DNA of 64,000 nucleotides from Pedobacter glucosidilyticus (GCF_002483235.1 NZ_DLHN01000001.1:50355-114354), one strand, 5' to 3'; shown: positions 1 through 8,865, counted from the first letter of the stretch. Numbers and translations are program-made. Notes: a model not told the origin generated them from the letters alone.

Positions 1-108
1 GGGGTTATTACCCTCTAATTTGGCATATATTTTAACGTTTGGGTTAGGATTTAAACGTTGAATTTCTACCAAAGGAGTATTACCAACTAAATCTATAATG
101 CCTGCCAT
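1..108 (-). CDS. cysM: Cysteine synthase, CysM type (5' part only)
   Basis: This is the first 36 codons of a minus-strand gene that runs off the left edge of the window. The translation begins MAGIIDLVGNTPLVEIQRLN and continues to KLEGNNP. The GNTPLV segment is the conserved N-terminus of PLP-dependent O-acetylserine sulfhydrylases, and KLEGNNP is typical of the CysM branch (CysK usually has a different sequence here). The ATG lies two bases past the cysE stop codon, so the two genes should be co-transcribed. The enzyme would convert the O-acetylserine made by the upstream CysE into cysteine. The catalytic lysine lies outside the window. Confidence 0.85.
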   Translation of the reverse strand, partial: MAGIIDLVGNTPLVEIQRLNPNPNVKIYAKLEGNNP

Positions 109-110
109 AA

Positions 111-926
111 CTAAAACTTCGACTTACTTTTTTCTGCTACTTGTACGGATGATAAATGGTAGACGATGGAGTTTTCTGGAACACTCTTGGTAAGCCAAAC
201 ATTACCACCAATGATACTGTTTTTACCAATAATTGTTTCGCCGCCTAAAATGGTTGCGCCAGAGTAAATCACTACATAGTCTTCTACGGTTGGATGTCTT
301 TTGATACCCGCCATGTGTTTTTCTACACTTAAAGCACCTAAAGTAATACCTTGATACAATTTAACATGATTCCCAATGATGGCTGTTTCACCAATAACAA
401 TTCCTGTACCGTGGTCTATGTATAAATAATCGCCTATTTCTGCGCCTGGGTGAATATCAATACCTGTTTTAGAATGCGCATATTCTGTAAGAATACGTGG
501 GATAAGCGGCGTTTTTAATTTCAATAAGCCATTTGCAATCCTATAAAAGGCAATAGCAATAAAACCCGGGTAGGTTCTAATCACTTCAAATTCATTATTA
601 GCAGCAGGGTCTCCGGCTAACATAGCAGAAACATCTGTTTGTAAAGTTTCATATAACTTAGGAATACTGCTGATGAAGGTTTGAGCAATTTCCTCGTTAT
701 TACATTCTTTACATGCTTGTGTTGCATTAAGTAAACTTAATAACTCGGCTTCTAACTTATCAAACGATACTTTAACATCAGCTTCTTGAGCGAAAGAAAA
801 GTTAGTGTACTGCGGAAATAACAAGCTGATAAGCTTAATAGCCCATTTTGCTATATCAGAATTTGGTGGTACATTTTCTGTTTGCTGATGCTTGTTAAAA
901 ATGTATTGATAAAAGGAATTATCCAT
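111..926 (-). CDS. cysE: Serine O-acetyltransferase
   Basis: A 271-residue cytoplasmic enzyme that acetylates L-serine with acetyl-CoA, the first step of cysteine synthesis. The N-terminal half is helical. The C-terminal half shows the hexapeptide repeats of a left-handed beta-helix: GIDIHPGAEIGDYLYIDHGT, then GIVIGETAIIGNHVKLYQGI. The catalytic His of HPGAEIG and the DHGTG segment are both present, as in CysE/EpsC. Length fits the longer Bacteroidota form. The stop lies two bases before the ATG of a cysteine synthase gene, giving a compact cysE-cysM pathway operon. I see no exact TAnnTTTG box just upstream of the start. Family and reaction are secure; feedback inhibition by cysteine cannot be judged here. 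Confidence 0.93.
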   Translation of the reverse strand: MDNSFYQYIFNKHQQTENVPPNSDIAKWAIKLISLLFPQYTNFSFAQEADVKVSFDKLEAELLSLLNATQACKECNNEEIAQTFISSIPKLYETLQTDVSAMLAGDPAANNEFEVIRTYPGFIAIAFYRIANGLLKLKTPLIPRILTEYAHSKTGIDIHPGAEIGDYLYIDHGTGIVIGETAIIGNHVKLYQGITLGALSVEKHMAGIKRHPTVEDYVVIYSGATILGGETIIGKNSIIGGNVWLTKSVPENSIVYHLSSVQVAEKSKSKF

Positions 927-1260
927 TTGTATAATCGCTGGGTTTGATTTACAATTTTATGGATTTTTATGTTTAATCTGTGTAAAAAAGCCTAAGTTTT
1001 AGAAATTATTGATTTAGATTTTGAAATTCCTCTTTCAATTTTCTTAACAGCAGAATCTAAGCGCTTCTCATAACTTTTGAACCTAACTCGTGTGTAGTAG
1101 CTAATAAAGAATTATATGCTTTCAATGGCATGATTGATTACTTTCATCTCCATCAATCATGAACGCTTCAAAGTTCTTAGAAATCTTATTTAATTATCTT
1201 TTAATATTTTCTTTGAAGTCTGAAAAAGGTATAGTTAACATAATTAGATGTTTTGTTTTT
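927..1260. other. Intergenic region between tetR end and cysE start
   Basis: This 334-base stretch lies downstream of the minus-strand tetR gene and upstream of cysE, both on the same strand. It holds no intact gene. It contains a broken minus-strand reading frame (992-1153, listed separately) and AT-rich sequence that should include the cysE promoter. I could not find an exact -7 box there or a strong terminator hairpin after tetR. Confidence 0.5.
992..1153 (-). pseudogene. Possible decayed coding remnant
   Basis: On the minus strand, from an ATG at 1153 to a TAG at 992, a frame reads MEMKVINHAIESI, then a stop (TAA), then 39 sense codons ending KKIERGISKSKSIISKT. The later part has protein-like composition: charged, amphipathic, with a Lys/Ser-rich tail. 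A second frame just upstream reads through KNFEAFMIDGDESNQ before stopping, so a frameshift as well as the in-frame stop may have broken an older gene. I recognise no family. The stretch may simply be non-coding, and confidence is low. Confidence 0.22.
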
Positions 1261-1836
1261 TTATAAAGCTGCTTTTACCAAATAGGGTAATATTTCCTTT
1301 TGGAAGGAAATGAAATTCTTACGTACGTCGGCATCGCTTACAGAGGTAAAAGCAAAAGAGAAGATGATACTCTTACTTGCTTTAATCAAAAATCTTAATC
1401 GCTCGGCATAGTTATTACCATCATTAAACTCTTCAATAGCAATAAATTCGTTATATAATAAATTTTCTAATTCGTCTGAAAGTTTTTTTAGAAATTCTTG
1501 AGAATTGGTAGATTCCCGGATAAAATCCCAGCCAATAAACTCATTACAAACAGTATAGGATAGTCTGCTAACTTTTAAAATTAAGCTTTTAAGATGCTCT
1601 TCTTTTGATATTCCTGAAGTGTTTTGATGCACCACATCATTAACACTTATCTTAAGATAATCCATCAAAATAGCATGTAAAACAAGCTCCTTGCTCTCGA
1701 AATACTTATAAATAGTAGCTTTTGCAATTTTAGCTTTCTTGGCAATCTCGTTAACACTAGTTTTATGATACCCGTATTTGCGAAATAAATCTTGAGCGGC
1801 TTTCTTTATGCTTTCTTTGATTTTATCTATTTCCAT
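1261..1836 (-). CDS. TetR/AcrR family transcriptional regulator
   Basis: A 191-residue DNA-binding repressor-type protein. Residues about 10-55 form the TetR N-terminal helix-turn-helix: AAQDLFRKYGYHKTSVNEIA, then KKAKIAKATIYKYFESKELV, which matches the TetR signature closely. The remaining alpha-helical part (60-191) is the ligand-binding and dimerisation domain, which is variable and gives no ligand here. Its ATG shares one base with the stop of the upstream lipoprotein gene (TAATG), and that gene in turn overlaps pheS the same way. It should therefore be translated from the pheS mRNA. The target is unknown. No efflux pump is adjacent, so the usual guess of drug-efflux control has no support from context. 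Confidence 0.9.
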   Translation of the reverse strand: MEIDKIKESIKKAAQDLFRKYGYHKTSVNEIAKKAKIAKATIYKYFESKELVLHAILMDYLKISVNDVVHQNTSGISKEEHLKSLILKVSRLSYTVCNEFIGWDFIRESTNSQEFLKKLSDELENLLYNEFIAIEEFNDGNNYAERLRFLIKASKSIIFSFAFTSVSDADVRKNFISFQKEILPYLVKAAL

Positions 1837-2255
1837 TAGTTTGTAATCGATATGAGGTTTCCATTTATAGAGACTCTGTATCTCTTTAAAGGTATGGTAG
1901 CAGGTGCTTTAGCAGGCGACCCATCTTGTAAATTAAATAATGCACCACTCACTTTATCTTCTGCTAAGTTGCCTCCAATAGGTATAACTGCATTTTTTTG
2001 TACTGGGTTAACGGTACTGCAACGGTCATAGGCTCTTATATTTCCTGCATTATTGTATAAAATTAACCCAGCAACACCTACCGCTGTGTTAGAAACTATC
2101 CTAACATTACCCGGACTTGTGATACCTTCTAATTCGCCACCTATTAAAGACCCGTTATAATTAACAGGCACATCCGGAATCAAGTTTTCTTTATTGCCAC
2201 AAGCATTTAAGAAAAAAAATACTATTACGATTGCTGTTAATTTTTTAAGCTCCAT
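1836..2255 (-). CDS. Small lipoprotein, degenerate Rieske-like
   Basis: A 139-residue predicted lipoprotein. A hydrophobic N-terminus ends in LNAC, so Cys19 should be lipidated. The C-terminal half (RAYDRCSTVNP at 75-85, then VSGALFNLQDGSPAKAPATI and PLKRYRV) follows the pattern of Bacteroidota Rieske-type lipoproteins, in which a Cys/His pair lies after the aromatic-Asp segment and a CPxCGS-like motif precedes the FDL..G.....PA..PL..Y segment. Here the second motif reads VSGALFNL, only one extra cysteine (Cys79) remains, and the protein has no histidine at all. A 2Fe-2S cluster is therefore not possible by the usual ligands. It is joined to pheS and tetR by one-base TAATG overlaps. Fold assignment is an inference from the pattern; function is unknown. 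Confidence 0.6.
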   Translation of the reverse strand: MELKKLTAIVIVFFFLNACGNKENLIPDVPVNYNGSLIGGELEGITSPGNVRIVSNTAVGVAGLILYNNAGNIRAYDRCSTVNPVQKNAVIPIGGNLAEDKVSGALFNLQDGSPAKAPATIPLKRYRVSINGNLISITN

Positions 2256-3289
2256 TAAATAATTTCTGATTGGAATTGTTTTAAGAAACGTATATCATTC
2301 TCAGAAAATAAACGTAAATCTCTGATTTGATATTTTAAATTGGTAATACGCTCGATACCCATTCCGAAAGCAAAGCCAGAATATTTTTGACTGTCAATAC
2401 CAACGTTTTCTAATACATTTGGATCAATCATACCGCATCCCAAAATTTCTACCCAACCACTTTGTTTACACATTTGGCAACCATCACCTTTACAAATGGT
2501 ACAAGAAATATCCATTTCTGCTGATGGCTCTGTAAAAGGGAAATAAGATGGACGGAAACGCACTTTTGTACCCTCACCATAAAGCTCTTGTACGAAGTAG
2601 TATAAAGTTTGCTTTAAATCAGCAAAAGATACATTTTCATCAACATATAAGCCTTCTACTTGATGGAAGAAGCAATGCGCTCTGGCAGATATCGCTTCAT
2701 TTCTGTAAACTCTACCTGGCATTAACGCCCTAAAAGGTGGTTTACCAGCTTCCATTAAACGAACCTGAACTGATGAAGTATGTGTTCTTAAAGCGACATC
2801 ATCTTGTCCGCTATTTTTCTTGATAAAAAAAGTATCCTGCATGTCTCTGGCTGGATGCTCCTCTGGGAAGTTTAGGGCCGAGAAGTTATGCCAATCATCT
2901 TCAATTTCTGGTCCTTCTGCAACAATAAAACCTAGTCTTTTAAAAATCTCTACCATCTCTTTCCTTACTAAAGAAAGCGGATGTCTGCCACCAGTTTCTA
3001 CACCAAAACCAGGTAGCGTTAAATCATTAGGGATGTCTTTTTGACCTTTTTGGGTAGAAAAAGCATCTTTAAAATCATTAAACTTGGCCTCTGCAAGTTG
3101 CTTAAACTGGTTTAATACTTTTCCTAAAACACGCTTCTCTTCTGTAGAAACGGTTTTAAACTCCTCAAAAAGGTCTTTTACAATACCTTTTGTACCTAAA
3201 AATTTTATTCTGAAATTTTCAAGATCATCTGCTGTTTTGGGTTCAAAAACCTCTATTTCACTAGTGTACTGACTGATTTTAGACTGCAT
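2255..3289 (-). CDS. pheS: Phenylalanyl-tRNA synthetase alpha subunit
   Basis: The 344-residue catalytic alpha chain of the alpha2-beta2 PheRS, which charges tRNA-Phe in the cytoplasm. Residues 1-90 are the N-terminal coiled coil. The class II core has motif 2 in FRALMPGRVYRNEAISARAH and motif 3 in FGMGIERITNLKYQIRDLR. A CTICKGDGCQMC segment in the core carries two CxxC pairs, a variant I recall from Bacteroidota PheS proteins. pheT is not adjacent, so the two subunits are encoded apart. The gene heads a three-gene unit with a lipoprotein and a TetR regulator. An exact -7 box at 3296-3303 sits only six bases before the ATG. Confidence 0.96.
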   Translation of the reverse strand: MQSKISQYTSEIEVFEPKTADDLENFRIKFLGTKGIVKDLFEEFKTVSTEEKRVLGKVLNQFKQLAEAKFNDFKDAFSTQKGQKDIPNDLTLPGFGVETGGRHPLSLVRKEMVEIFKRLGFIVAEGPEIEDDWHNFSALNFPEEHPARDMQDTFFIKKNSGQDDVALRTHTSSVQVRLMEAGKPPFRALMPGRVYRNEAISARAHCFFHQVEGLYVDENVSFADLKQTLYYFVQELYGEGTKVRFRPSYFPFTEPSAEMDISCTICKGDGCQMCKQSGWVEILGCGMIDPNVLENVGIDSQKYSGFAFGMGIERITNLKYQIRDLRLFSENDIRFLKQFQSEII

Positions 3290-3295
3290 AGGTTA

Positions 3296-3303
3296 CAAAT
3301 TTA
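3296..3303 (-). promoter_or_regulatory. -7 box (TAAATTTG) for pheS
   Basis: On the minus strand the sequence reads TAAATTTG, an exact match to the Bacteroidota -7 consensus TAnnTTTG. Its final G is followed by six bases and then the pheS ATG. With the usual start about four bases past the G, the mRNA leader would be about three bases. I see no clear -33 TTG. Confidence 0.6.
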
Positions 3304-3516
3304 GTAAAAATAATTGGGCCTAATATTTTTACTAAATTTTTGTTAGGAAAATGATTTTGTTTTTTACTGTAAGACTTTTCTTTTTTGAGCGTTTATGCTA
3401 TATTTAAGCATGTACAGCGTAGTGAGGAATGCTGTGGTGTAGACTTAGCTTTAAGGCTTTAAAACCATTTAATAAAAACACTTTTGCGGATTGATTATTG
3501 TTTGGCTGTGCTAAAT

Positions 3517-5697
3517 ATGAAGAGTAGTGCATTGATATTATTATTAGTGTTGAGTAACCTGTGTGGATTTTCTAATCCAAGATGGAAGGCTACCAATACG
3601 GCTGATAGTATTATCAAAAAAGTAATAGAAAGAAATAAAGTTGATAGCTATCTCACACTAGAGGCCGAAGCTTATCTTAAAAATTCGCATGTATTGAATA
3701 AAGCCCCCAAAAGGTTTTTAGGAAAAAAAGTAACTTCTTTACTGAAATTAGAATCAAATAAAGAGCAAATTTTATCGCTTTATGAAGCTAGTTCAAAGCT
3801 TTATTTTTCTAAAACTGGGGAAATAAAAGAAGATGTTAAAGCGTACAAAACTTTAGGAAAATATAGAACCTGGGAATTTAAACATGCAGCAGATTTACAA
3901 CTAAATTTTAATAAAGACTATATTACACTTGAAGTTTTAACACCCAAAAAATTTATTTCTCCTATCGCTAAAAATGCTTTTAAATTTTATAAATACGAAT
4001 TAGAGAAAACAGAAATAGATAAGAATGGCGTAAAAATCGATATTATTAAAATTATTCCTAAAAATAGGTTTTCACCTACCTTTAATGGTTATATTCATAT
4101 AAATATCAATACTCAACAAATTTGTAAGTTGTTTTTAACACTTGGCAATAATGCAGGAATAAGTTTTGTTAACCAAATTAAGATAGAACAAAACTTACTG
4201 CAAATTGATAGTACTTACTATCCTACAGAAACAAAAATAACTTATCAAGGCAATTTAGCAGGTTTTTATTTTAGTGGCACTTGTGTAGCTACTTACAGGT
4301 ATATGCACAATACGGTTTTTGCCAAAACTTTTGCTCCTTTAGAGGTACTTAAAATTCAGGCTCAAGATAGCAACTCTAACAACTATGTTGTCAATAAAAG
4401 AACTGTTCCACTTAGTTCTTTAGAGCAAAAAGCTAGTTTTAAACATGATAGTTTAAAAAATAGTCAAGGAGAAAAAAAGTACCTCGACTCTCTAGATAGA
4501 CTTACCTTGAAACAAAGGTTATATCCTTTACTTTTTAGCAGATTTAAGTTTCAAAACTCTTATAGAAGGTATACTTTTTATATGGATGCCGTTGCACCTT
4601 CTTTATTTTATAATACGGTAGAAGGGCCTGGTATCAAATACGGTGTTGAGTTTATTAAATACGCCTATAATGGTAGCTCGTGGCAAATTAGGCCCGAGAT
4701 TAGATACGGTTTTAAGAATAATGAGCTTAATTCTGACTTGTCTTTTTCCTGGCTTTATGACCCTAAGAACAGGGCTGCTGTAAACTTAAGTTTAGGAAGT
4801 ACATATCGAGATTTGAATCCTAATGGTACTTTAAGCACCTTAAATAACTCTTTAAATACTTTATTATTTGAGCAAAATTTCTTGAAATTATATCGTAAAG
4901 AATATGTAAGTGTATCATCCGGACGAGAAATTACAAATGGTCTTTATTTCTCTGGAGGTGTTGAGCTTTCTAAAAACATATCTGTTTCTAATAATTATGA
5001 TTATTCGTTAAGAGATATTAAAACAAGAAACTTTACCTCAAATAACCCTTTTGATCCTATAATTGGCGGTAAACTATTTCCTGACCATACAACTTTTAGG
5101 CTTTCAGGCTCTTTAATTTATAATTTTAATCATCAATACATTACTAAAGAGGGAATCAAAATTTACCAGATACCCAAAAACCCTAGGCTAATTCTTTCTT
5201 ACCGCAAGGGTATACCAAATATACTAGGTTCTGAAACCGATTATGATTTTGTTGAACTAGAGATACAGCAAGAACGCTTAGATTTAGGTCTATGGGGTTT
5301 CTCATCCTTTTCCTTTTCAACCGGTAAATTTTTGAATAACAGAACCAATTATTATCCTGATTGGAAACATTTTTTGGGTAATAATGCCTTGGTATTCAAT
5401 AGTAATTTAAAAAGTTTCCACTTTCTTGATTTTTATGCTTATAGCACTGATAAACAATTTATTGAGGCCCATTACGAGCATAATTTCAACTCTAAATTTA
5501 TTGGAAGATTACCATTATTACGTAAATTGAAACTTCAAGAATTGGCTGGGGCTGCTTACTTAGGAAGCCCAGATAGAGGTAGTTATTATGAATTTTATAT
5601 CGGCTTGAGCCGATTAACAGTAAGAGCAGATTATGCTATTTCTTTTGGAGAGAACGGTCGTTTAAACCAAGGCTTTAAGCTGGCATATTCTTTTTAA
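3517..5697 (+). CDS. DUF5686 family outer-membrane protein
   Basis: A 726-residue exported protein. The ATG at 3517 opens a clear signal peptide (SSALILLLVLSNLCGFS), while a longer frame from a TTG at 3484 would place charged residues before it, so I chose the ATG. Residues about 40-290 match the DUF5686 pattern, for example SPIAKNAFKFYKYELEKTEI followed by IPKNRFSPTFNGYIHIN. The C-terminal half is rich in alternating aromatic and polar strands and ends in GFKLAYSF, a terminal-Phe outer-membrane barrel signature. Many relatives carry an N-terminal carboxypeptidase-regulatory-like domain; this one appears to lack it. The role is unknown. It stands alone, divergent from pheS. Confidence 0.8.
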   Translation: MKSSALILLLVLSNLCGFSNPRWKATNTADSIIKKVIERNKVDSYLTLEAEAYLKNSHVLNKAPKRFLGKKVTSLLKLESNKEQILSLYEASSKLYFSKTGEIKEDVKAYKTLGKYRTWEFKHAADLQLNFNKDYITLEVLTPKKFISPIAKNAFKFYKYELEKTEIDKNGVKIDIIKIIPKNRFSPTFNGYIHININTQQICKLFLTLGNNAGISFVNQIKIEQNLLQIDSTYYPTETKITYQGNLAGFYFSGTCVATYRYMHNTVFAKTFAPLEVLKIQAQDSNSNNYVVNKRTVPLSSLEQKASFKHDSLKNSQGEKKYLDSLDRLTLKQRLYPLLFSRFKFQNSYRRYTFYMDAVAPSLFYNTVEGPGIKYGVEFIKYAYNGSSWQIRPEIRYGFKNNELNSDLSFSWLYDPKNRAAVNLSLGSTYRDLNPNGTLSTLNNSLNTLLFEQNFLKLYRKEYVSVSSGREITNGLYFSGGVELSKNISVSNNYDYSLRDIKTRNFTSNNPFDPIIGGKLFPDHTTFRLSGSLIYNFNHQYITKEGIKIYQIPKNPRLILSYRKGIPNILGSETDYDFVELEIQQERLDLGLWGFSSFSFSTGKFLNNRTNYYPDWKHFLGNNALVFNSNLKSFHFLDFYAYSTDKQFIEAHYEHNFNSKFIGRLPLLRKLKLQELAGAAYLGSPDRGSYYEFYIGLSRLTVRADYAISFGENGRLNQGFKLAYSF

Positions 5698-5756
5698 AGT
5701 ACTAGATAGCTATTATTTTTGATGTATATCATTTTTATAATCTCCCTAAAAAAATA

Positions 5757-5764
5757 TACCTTTG
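5757..5764 (+). promoter_or_regulatory. -7 box (TACCTTTG) for trhO
   Basis: TACCTTTG is an exact match to TAnnTTTG, 39 bases before the trhO ATG. A T-run about 20 bases upstream may act as a weak -33 element. The predicted leader is about 36 bases. Confidence 0.65.
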
Positions 5765-5803
5765 CAGCTCATTTAACACTGTTTACAGCAGTATCAATGA
5801 ATC

Positions 5804-6757
5804 ATGAAAGCATACCAAACACTTCTTTATTACTGTTATAGCCACATCCAGGATGCGGAACAGTACGCGGCAGATCATTTAAAATTTTGTAAAGATTTAG
5901 GTTTAACCGGAAGAATTATCATTGCGGATGAAGGATTAAACGGAACTGTATCAGGCACACGTGAGCAATGTAAAGCTTACATGGATTATATTTATGCCGA
6001 TGGTCGTTTTAATGCTACAGAGTTTAAGATTGATGAGGTTGATGAACCTTCTTTCATGAAGATGCACTGCCGTTATAAGTCAGAAATTGTGCATTCTGGT
6101 TTAAAAGACCCTCAAGTTATAGATCCTACAAAGAAAACAGGAAAGCATTTAGAACCAAAAGAATTCATGGAAATGAAAGACCGTGATGATGTGGTTATTT
6201 TAGATGTTCGGTCTAACTATGAGCATAACTTAGGTAAATTTAAAAATGCTATTACGCTAGATATTGATAATTTCAGGGATTTCCCTTCCATGATAAACGA
6301 GCTTGCACAATATAAAGACAAAAAAATATTGACCTACTGTACTGGAGGCATTAAATGCGAAAAGGCGTCTGCTTTATTACTGCATGAGGGTTTTAAGAAT
6401 GTTTATCAATTGCATGGTGGTATTATTAAATATGGCAAAGAAGCGGGTGGTAAAGATTTTGAAGGTAAATGTTATGTTTTTGATAACCGTATAGCGGTTG
6501 ATGTAAACTCGGTTAACCCGGTTGTGGTTTCAAAGTGCAGAAATTGTGGTAAAACCACACCTAAAATGATTAATTGTGCCAACCCAGAATGTAATGAGCA
6601 TTTTACCCAATGTGATGAATGTGGATGGGAGTTAGACGGTGCTTGCTCTACAGCATGCAAAGAGCATCCGCGTAAGCGCCCTTATGATGGTACTGGTTAT
6701 TATGTAAAAGTTCCTCAGCCGATAAATAAAAAGAAAGTAGAACTGGCAAATGCTTAG
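5804..6757 (+). CDS. trhO: tRNA U34 hydroxylase, rhodanese domain
   Basis: A 317-residue cytoplasmic enzyme of the TrhO/YceA family, which makes 5-hydroxyuridine at the wobble position of tRNAs. Residues 1-100 are the N-terminal ferredoxin-like domain. Residues about 125-215 are a rhodanese domain with the active-site loop TYCTGGIKCEKAS; Cys179 is the catalytic cysteine. The C-terminus holds a cysteine-rich segment (CRNCGKTTPKMINCANPEC and then CDECGWELDGACSTAC) that probably binds zinc and is also found in E. coli YceA. The gene is preceded by an exact -7 box and followed by a hairpin it shares with convergent gyrB. Confidence 0.93.
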   Translation: MKAYQTLLYYCYSHIQDAEQYAADHLKFCKDLGLTGRIIIADEGLNGTVSGTREQCKAYMDYIYADGRFNATEFKIDEVDEPSFMKMHCRYKSEIVHSGLKDPQVIDPTKKTGKHLEPKEFMEMKDRDDVVILDVRSNYEHNLGKFKNAITLDIDNFRDFPSMINELAQYKDKKILTYCTGGIKCEKASALLLHEGFKNVYQLHGGIIKYGKEAGGKDFEGKCYVFDNRIAVDVNSVNPVVVSKCRNCGKTTPKMINCANPECNEHFTQCDECGWELDGACSTACKEHPRKRPYDGTGYYVKVPQPINKKKVELANA

Positions 6758-6776
6758 CTATAGAAATAGTGATTAT

Positions 6777-6822
6777 AAAAAAATCCCCGATTAGCTTATA
6801 TCTGCAATCGGGGATTTTATTT
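6777..6822. terminator. Bidirectional terminator between trhO and gyrB
   Basis: A 12-bp perfect inverted repeat (6781-6792, AAATCCCCGATT, with 6806-6817) and a 13-base loop. It has T-rich sequence on the right and A-rich sequence on the left, so it can end transcription from both convergent genes. Confidence 0.85.
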
Positions 6823-6841
6823 TTATGTTAATATGTTTTAA

Positions 6842-8800
6842 TTACAAATCTATATTAGCATATTTTGCATTCTTTTCAATAAACTCTCTACGAGGGGCAA
6901 CTTCATCACCCATCAACATAGAAAAAATATGATCTGCTTCTGCAGCGTTATCTATACTTACTTGTTTTAAGGTACGTGTTTTTGGGTTTAAGGTAGTTTC
7001 CCAAAGTTGCTCAGCATTCATCTCTCCTAAACCTTTGTAACGTTGTACGTGTACGCTATCTTCTTTACCTGCTCCTTTTAATCTTTGTATAGCTACATCA
7101 CGTTGTGCATCATTCCAGCAATATTCAAATTCTTTACCTTTTTTTACTTGATAAAGTGGAGGTGCTGCAATATAAATATTTCCAAACTCTATCAATGTTT
7201 TCATGTATCTAAAGAAGAAAGTAAGAATCAGGGTGGTGATGTGAGAACCATCAATATCAGCATCCGTCATGATGATGATTTTGTGGTATCTTAATTTTTC
7301 AATATTTAAAGCTTTATCATCATCCTGAGTACCAATACTAACACCTAAAGCAGTGAATATATTTTTAATCTCATCATTCTCGTATATTTTATGCTCCATC
7401 GCTTTTTCAACGTTCAAGATTTTACCTTTTAACGGAAGTATAGCTTGGAAATCTCTATCTCTACCTTGTTTTGCAGTACCACCTGCAGAGTCGCCCTCAA
7501 CTAGATAAAGTTCGCAAAGCATAGGGTCTTTATTGGCGCAATCGGCCAATTTACCAGGTAAACCAGAACCACCCATTACGTTCTTTCGCTGTACCATTTC
7601 ACGGGCTTTACGAGCAGCAGCCCTTGCTGTAGCAGCGATAATAACTTTGTTTACAATCAGTTTAGCTTCCTTTGGATTTTCTTCTAAGAAGTTACCTAAA
7701 GCTTCACCAACAGCAACGTCAACGGCACCAGTAACTTCATTGTTTCCTAGTTTTGTTTTAGTTTGCCCTTCAAACTGAGGTTCTTGTACTTTTACTGAGA
7801 TAACCGCAGTTAAACCCTCTCTAAAATCGTCTCCAGTTATTTCAACTTTTAGATTTTTTAATAAACCAGATTTCTCAGCATAAGATTTTAAAGTACGGGT
7901 TAAGCCTCTTCTAAAACCTGCTACGTGTGTACCTCCCTCAATGGTATTGATGTTATTTACGTAAGAATGTACATTCTCACTGTAAGAATTATTATAAGTA
8001 AAAGCAAGTTCTACAGGGATACCGTTTTTCTCTCCTTCAATGTAAATTGCTTCTGGAATAAGTGGAGTACGGGTTTCATCCAAATATTGTACAAATTCTC
8101 TTAATCCACCTTCGCTATAGAAGTGTTCTGATAAAAAAGAACCATCATCGGTTGTTTCTCTTTCATCGGTTAAGTTAAGTTTGATACCTTTATTTAAGAA
8201 AGCTAGTTCTCTTAATCTACCTGCTAATGTATCAAACTTATACTCGGTAGTTTGGGTAAAAATGCTATCATCCGGAGTAAAAGTAACTATCGTTCCGGTA
8301 ATATTGGTTTCGCCAACAGTTTTAACGTCATATTGGGGTTTACCGCAAGAATATTCTTGTACAAAGATTTTTCCATCACGATGAACTTCTGCTTTTAAAT
8401 GGGTAGAAAGTGCGTTAACACAACTAACCCCAACTCCGTGTAAACCGCCAGAAACTTTGTAAGTATCTTTATCAAATTTACCACCTGCATGCAAAACTGT
8501 CATTACAACTTCAAGAGCCGATTTCTTCTCTTTCGTATGCATTGCAGTAGGTATACCTCTACCATTATCTTTTACAGTGATGGAATTATCTTTATGGATG
8601 GTAACAAAGATATCAGAACAATATCCTGCTAAAGCTTCATCAATAGAGTTATCAACTACTTCATAAACAAGGTGATGTAATCCTTTAAAACCTGTATCAC
8701 CAATATACATTGCCGGGCGCTTACGTACCGCTTCTAAACCTTCTAATACCTGTATATTATCTGCCGAATAATTTGACTTGTCTTCTTTTTCTTCGCTCAT
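6842..8800 (-). CDS. gyrB: DNA gyrase subunit B
   Basis: The 652-residue ATPase subunit of DNA gyrase, which introduces negative supercoils. The N-terminus has the GHKL ATP-binding site (VVDNSIDEALAGYC, DNGRGIP, and the GGLHGVGVSCVNALS lid). The transducer domain follows, then the TOPRIM domain with EGDSAGGTAKQGRDR and DADIDGSHI, and a C-terminal segment ending in a YKGLGEM..QLW block. Length matches the short GyrB form of Bacteroidota. The upstream region carries a -7 box (8821-8828) and a perfect DnaA box (8857-8865), which would sit about 45 bases upstream of the transcription start. This suggests link to replication control, which is inference. Confidence 0.97.
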   Translation of the reverse strand: MSEEKEDKSNYSADNIQVLEGLEAVRKRPAMYIGDTGFKGLHHLVYEVVDNSIDEALAGYCSDIFVTIHKDNSITVKDNGRGIPTAMHTKEKKSALEVVMTVLHAGGKFDKDTYKVSGGLHGVGVSCVNALSTHLKAEVHRDGKIFVQEYSCGKPQYDVKTVGETNITGTIVTFTPDDSIFTQTTEYKFDTLAGRLRELAFLNKGIKLNLTDERETTDDGSFLSEHFYSEGGLREFVQYLDETRTPLIPEAIYIEGEKNGIPVELAFTYNNSYSENVHSYVNNINTIEGGTHVAGFRRGLTRTLKSYAEKSGLLKNLKVEITGDDFREGLTAVISVKVQEPQFEGQTKTKLGNNEVTGAVDVAVGEALGNFLEENPKEAKLIVNKVIIAATARAAARKAREMVQRKNVMGGSGLPGKLADCANKDPMLCELYLVEGDSAGGTAKQGRDRDFQAILPLKGKILNVEKAMEHKIYENDEIKNIFTALGVSIGTQDDDKALNIEKLRYHKIIIMTDADIDGSHITTLILTFFFRYMKTLIEFGNIYIAAPPLYQVKKGKEFEYCWNDAQRDVAIQRLKGAGKEDSVHVQRYKGLGEMNAEQLWETTLNPKTRTLKQVSIDNAAEADHIFSMLMGDEVAPRREFIEKNAKYANIDL

Positions 8801-8820
8801 GATTTAAATTAGTAATAAAT

Positions 8821-8828
8821 CAAAAATA
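8821..8828 (-). promoter_or_regulatory. -7 box (TATTTTTG) for gyrB
   Basis: The minus strand reads TATTTTTG, an exact TAnnTTTG match, 20 bases before the gyrB ATG. The predicted leader is about 17 bases. No strong -33 TTG is visible. Confidence 0.55.
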
Positions 8829-8856
8829 AGCTTTTTTAACCGAATTTTATTGATAA

Positions 8857-8865
8857 TGTGGATAA
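8857..8865 (-). promoter_or_regulatory. DnaA box upstream of gyrB
   Basis: TGTGGATAA on the plus strand is the exact complement of the consensus DnaA box TTATCCACA. It lies in the AT-rich gap between gyrB and the divergent DUF58 gene, 56 bases from the gyrB start codon. A second, 8/9 match in the opposite orientation lies at 8939-8947. Confidence 0.55.
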
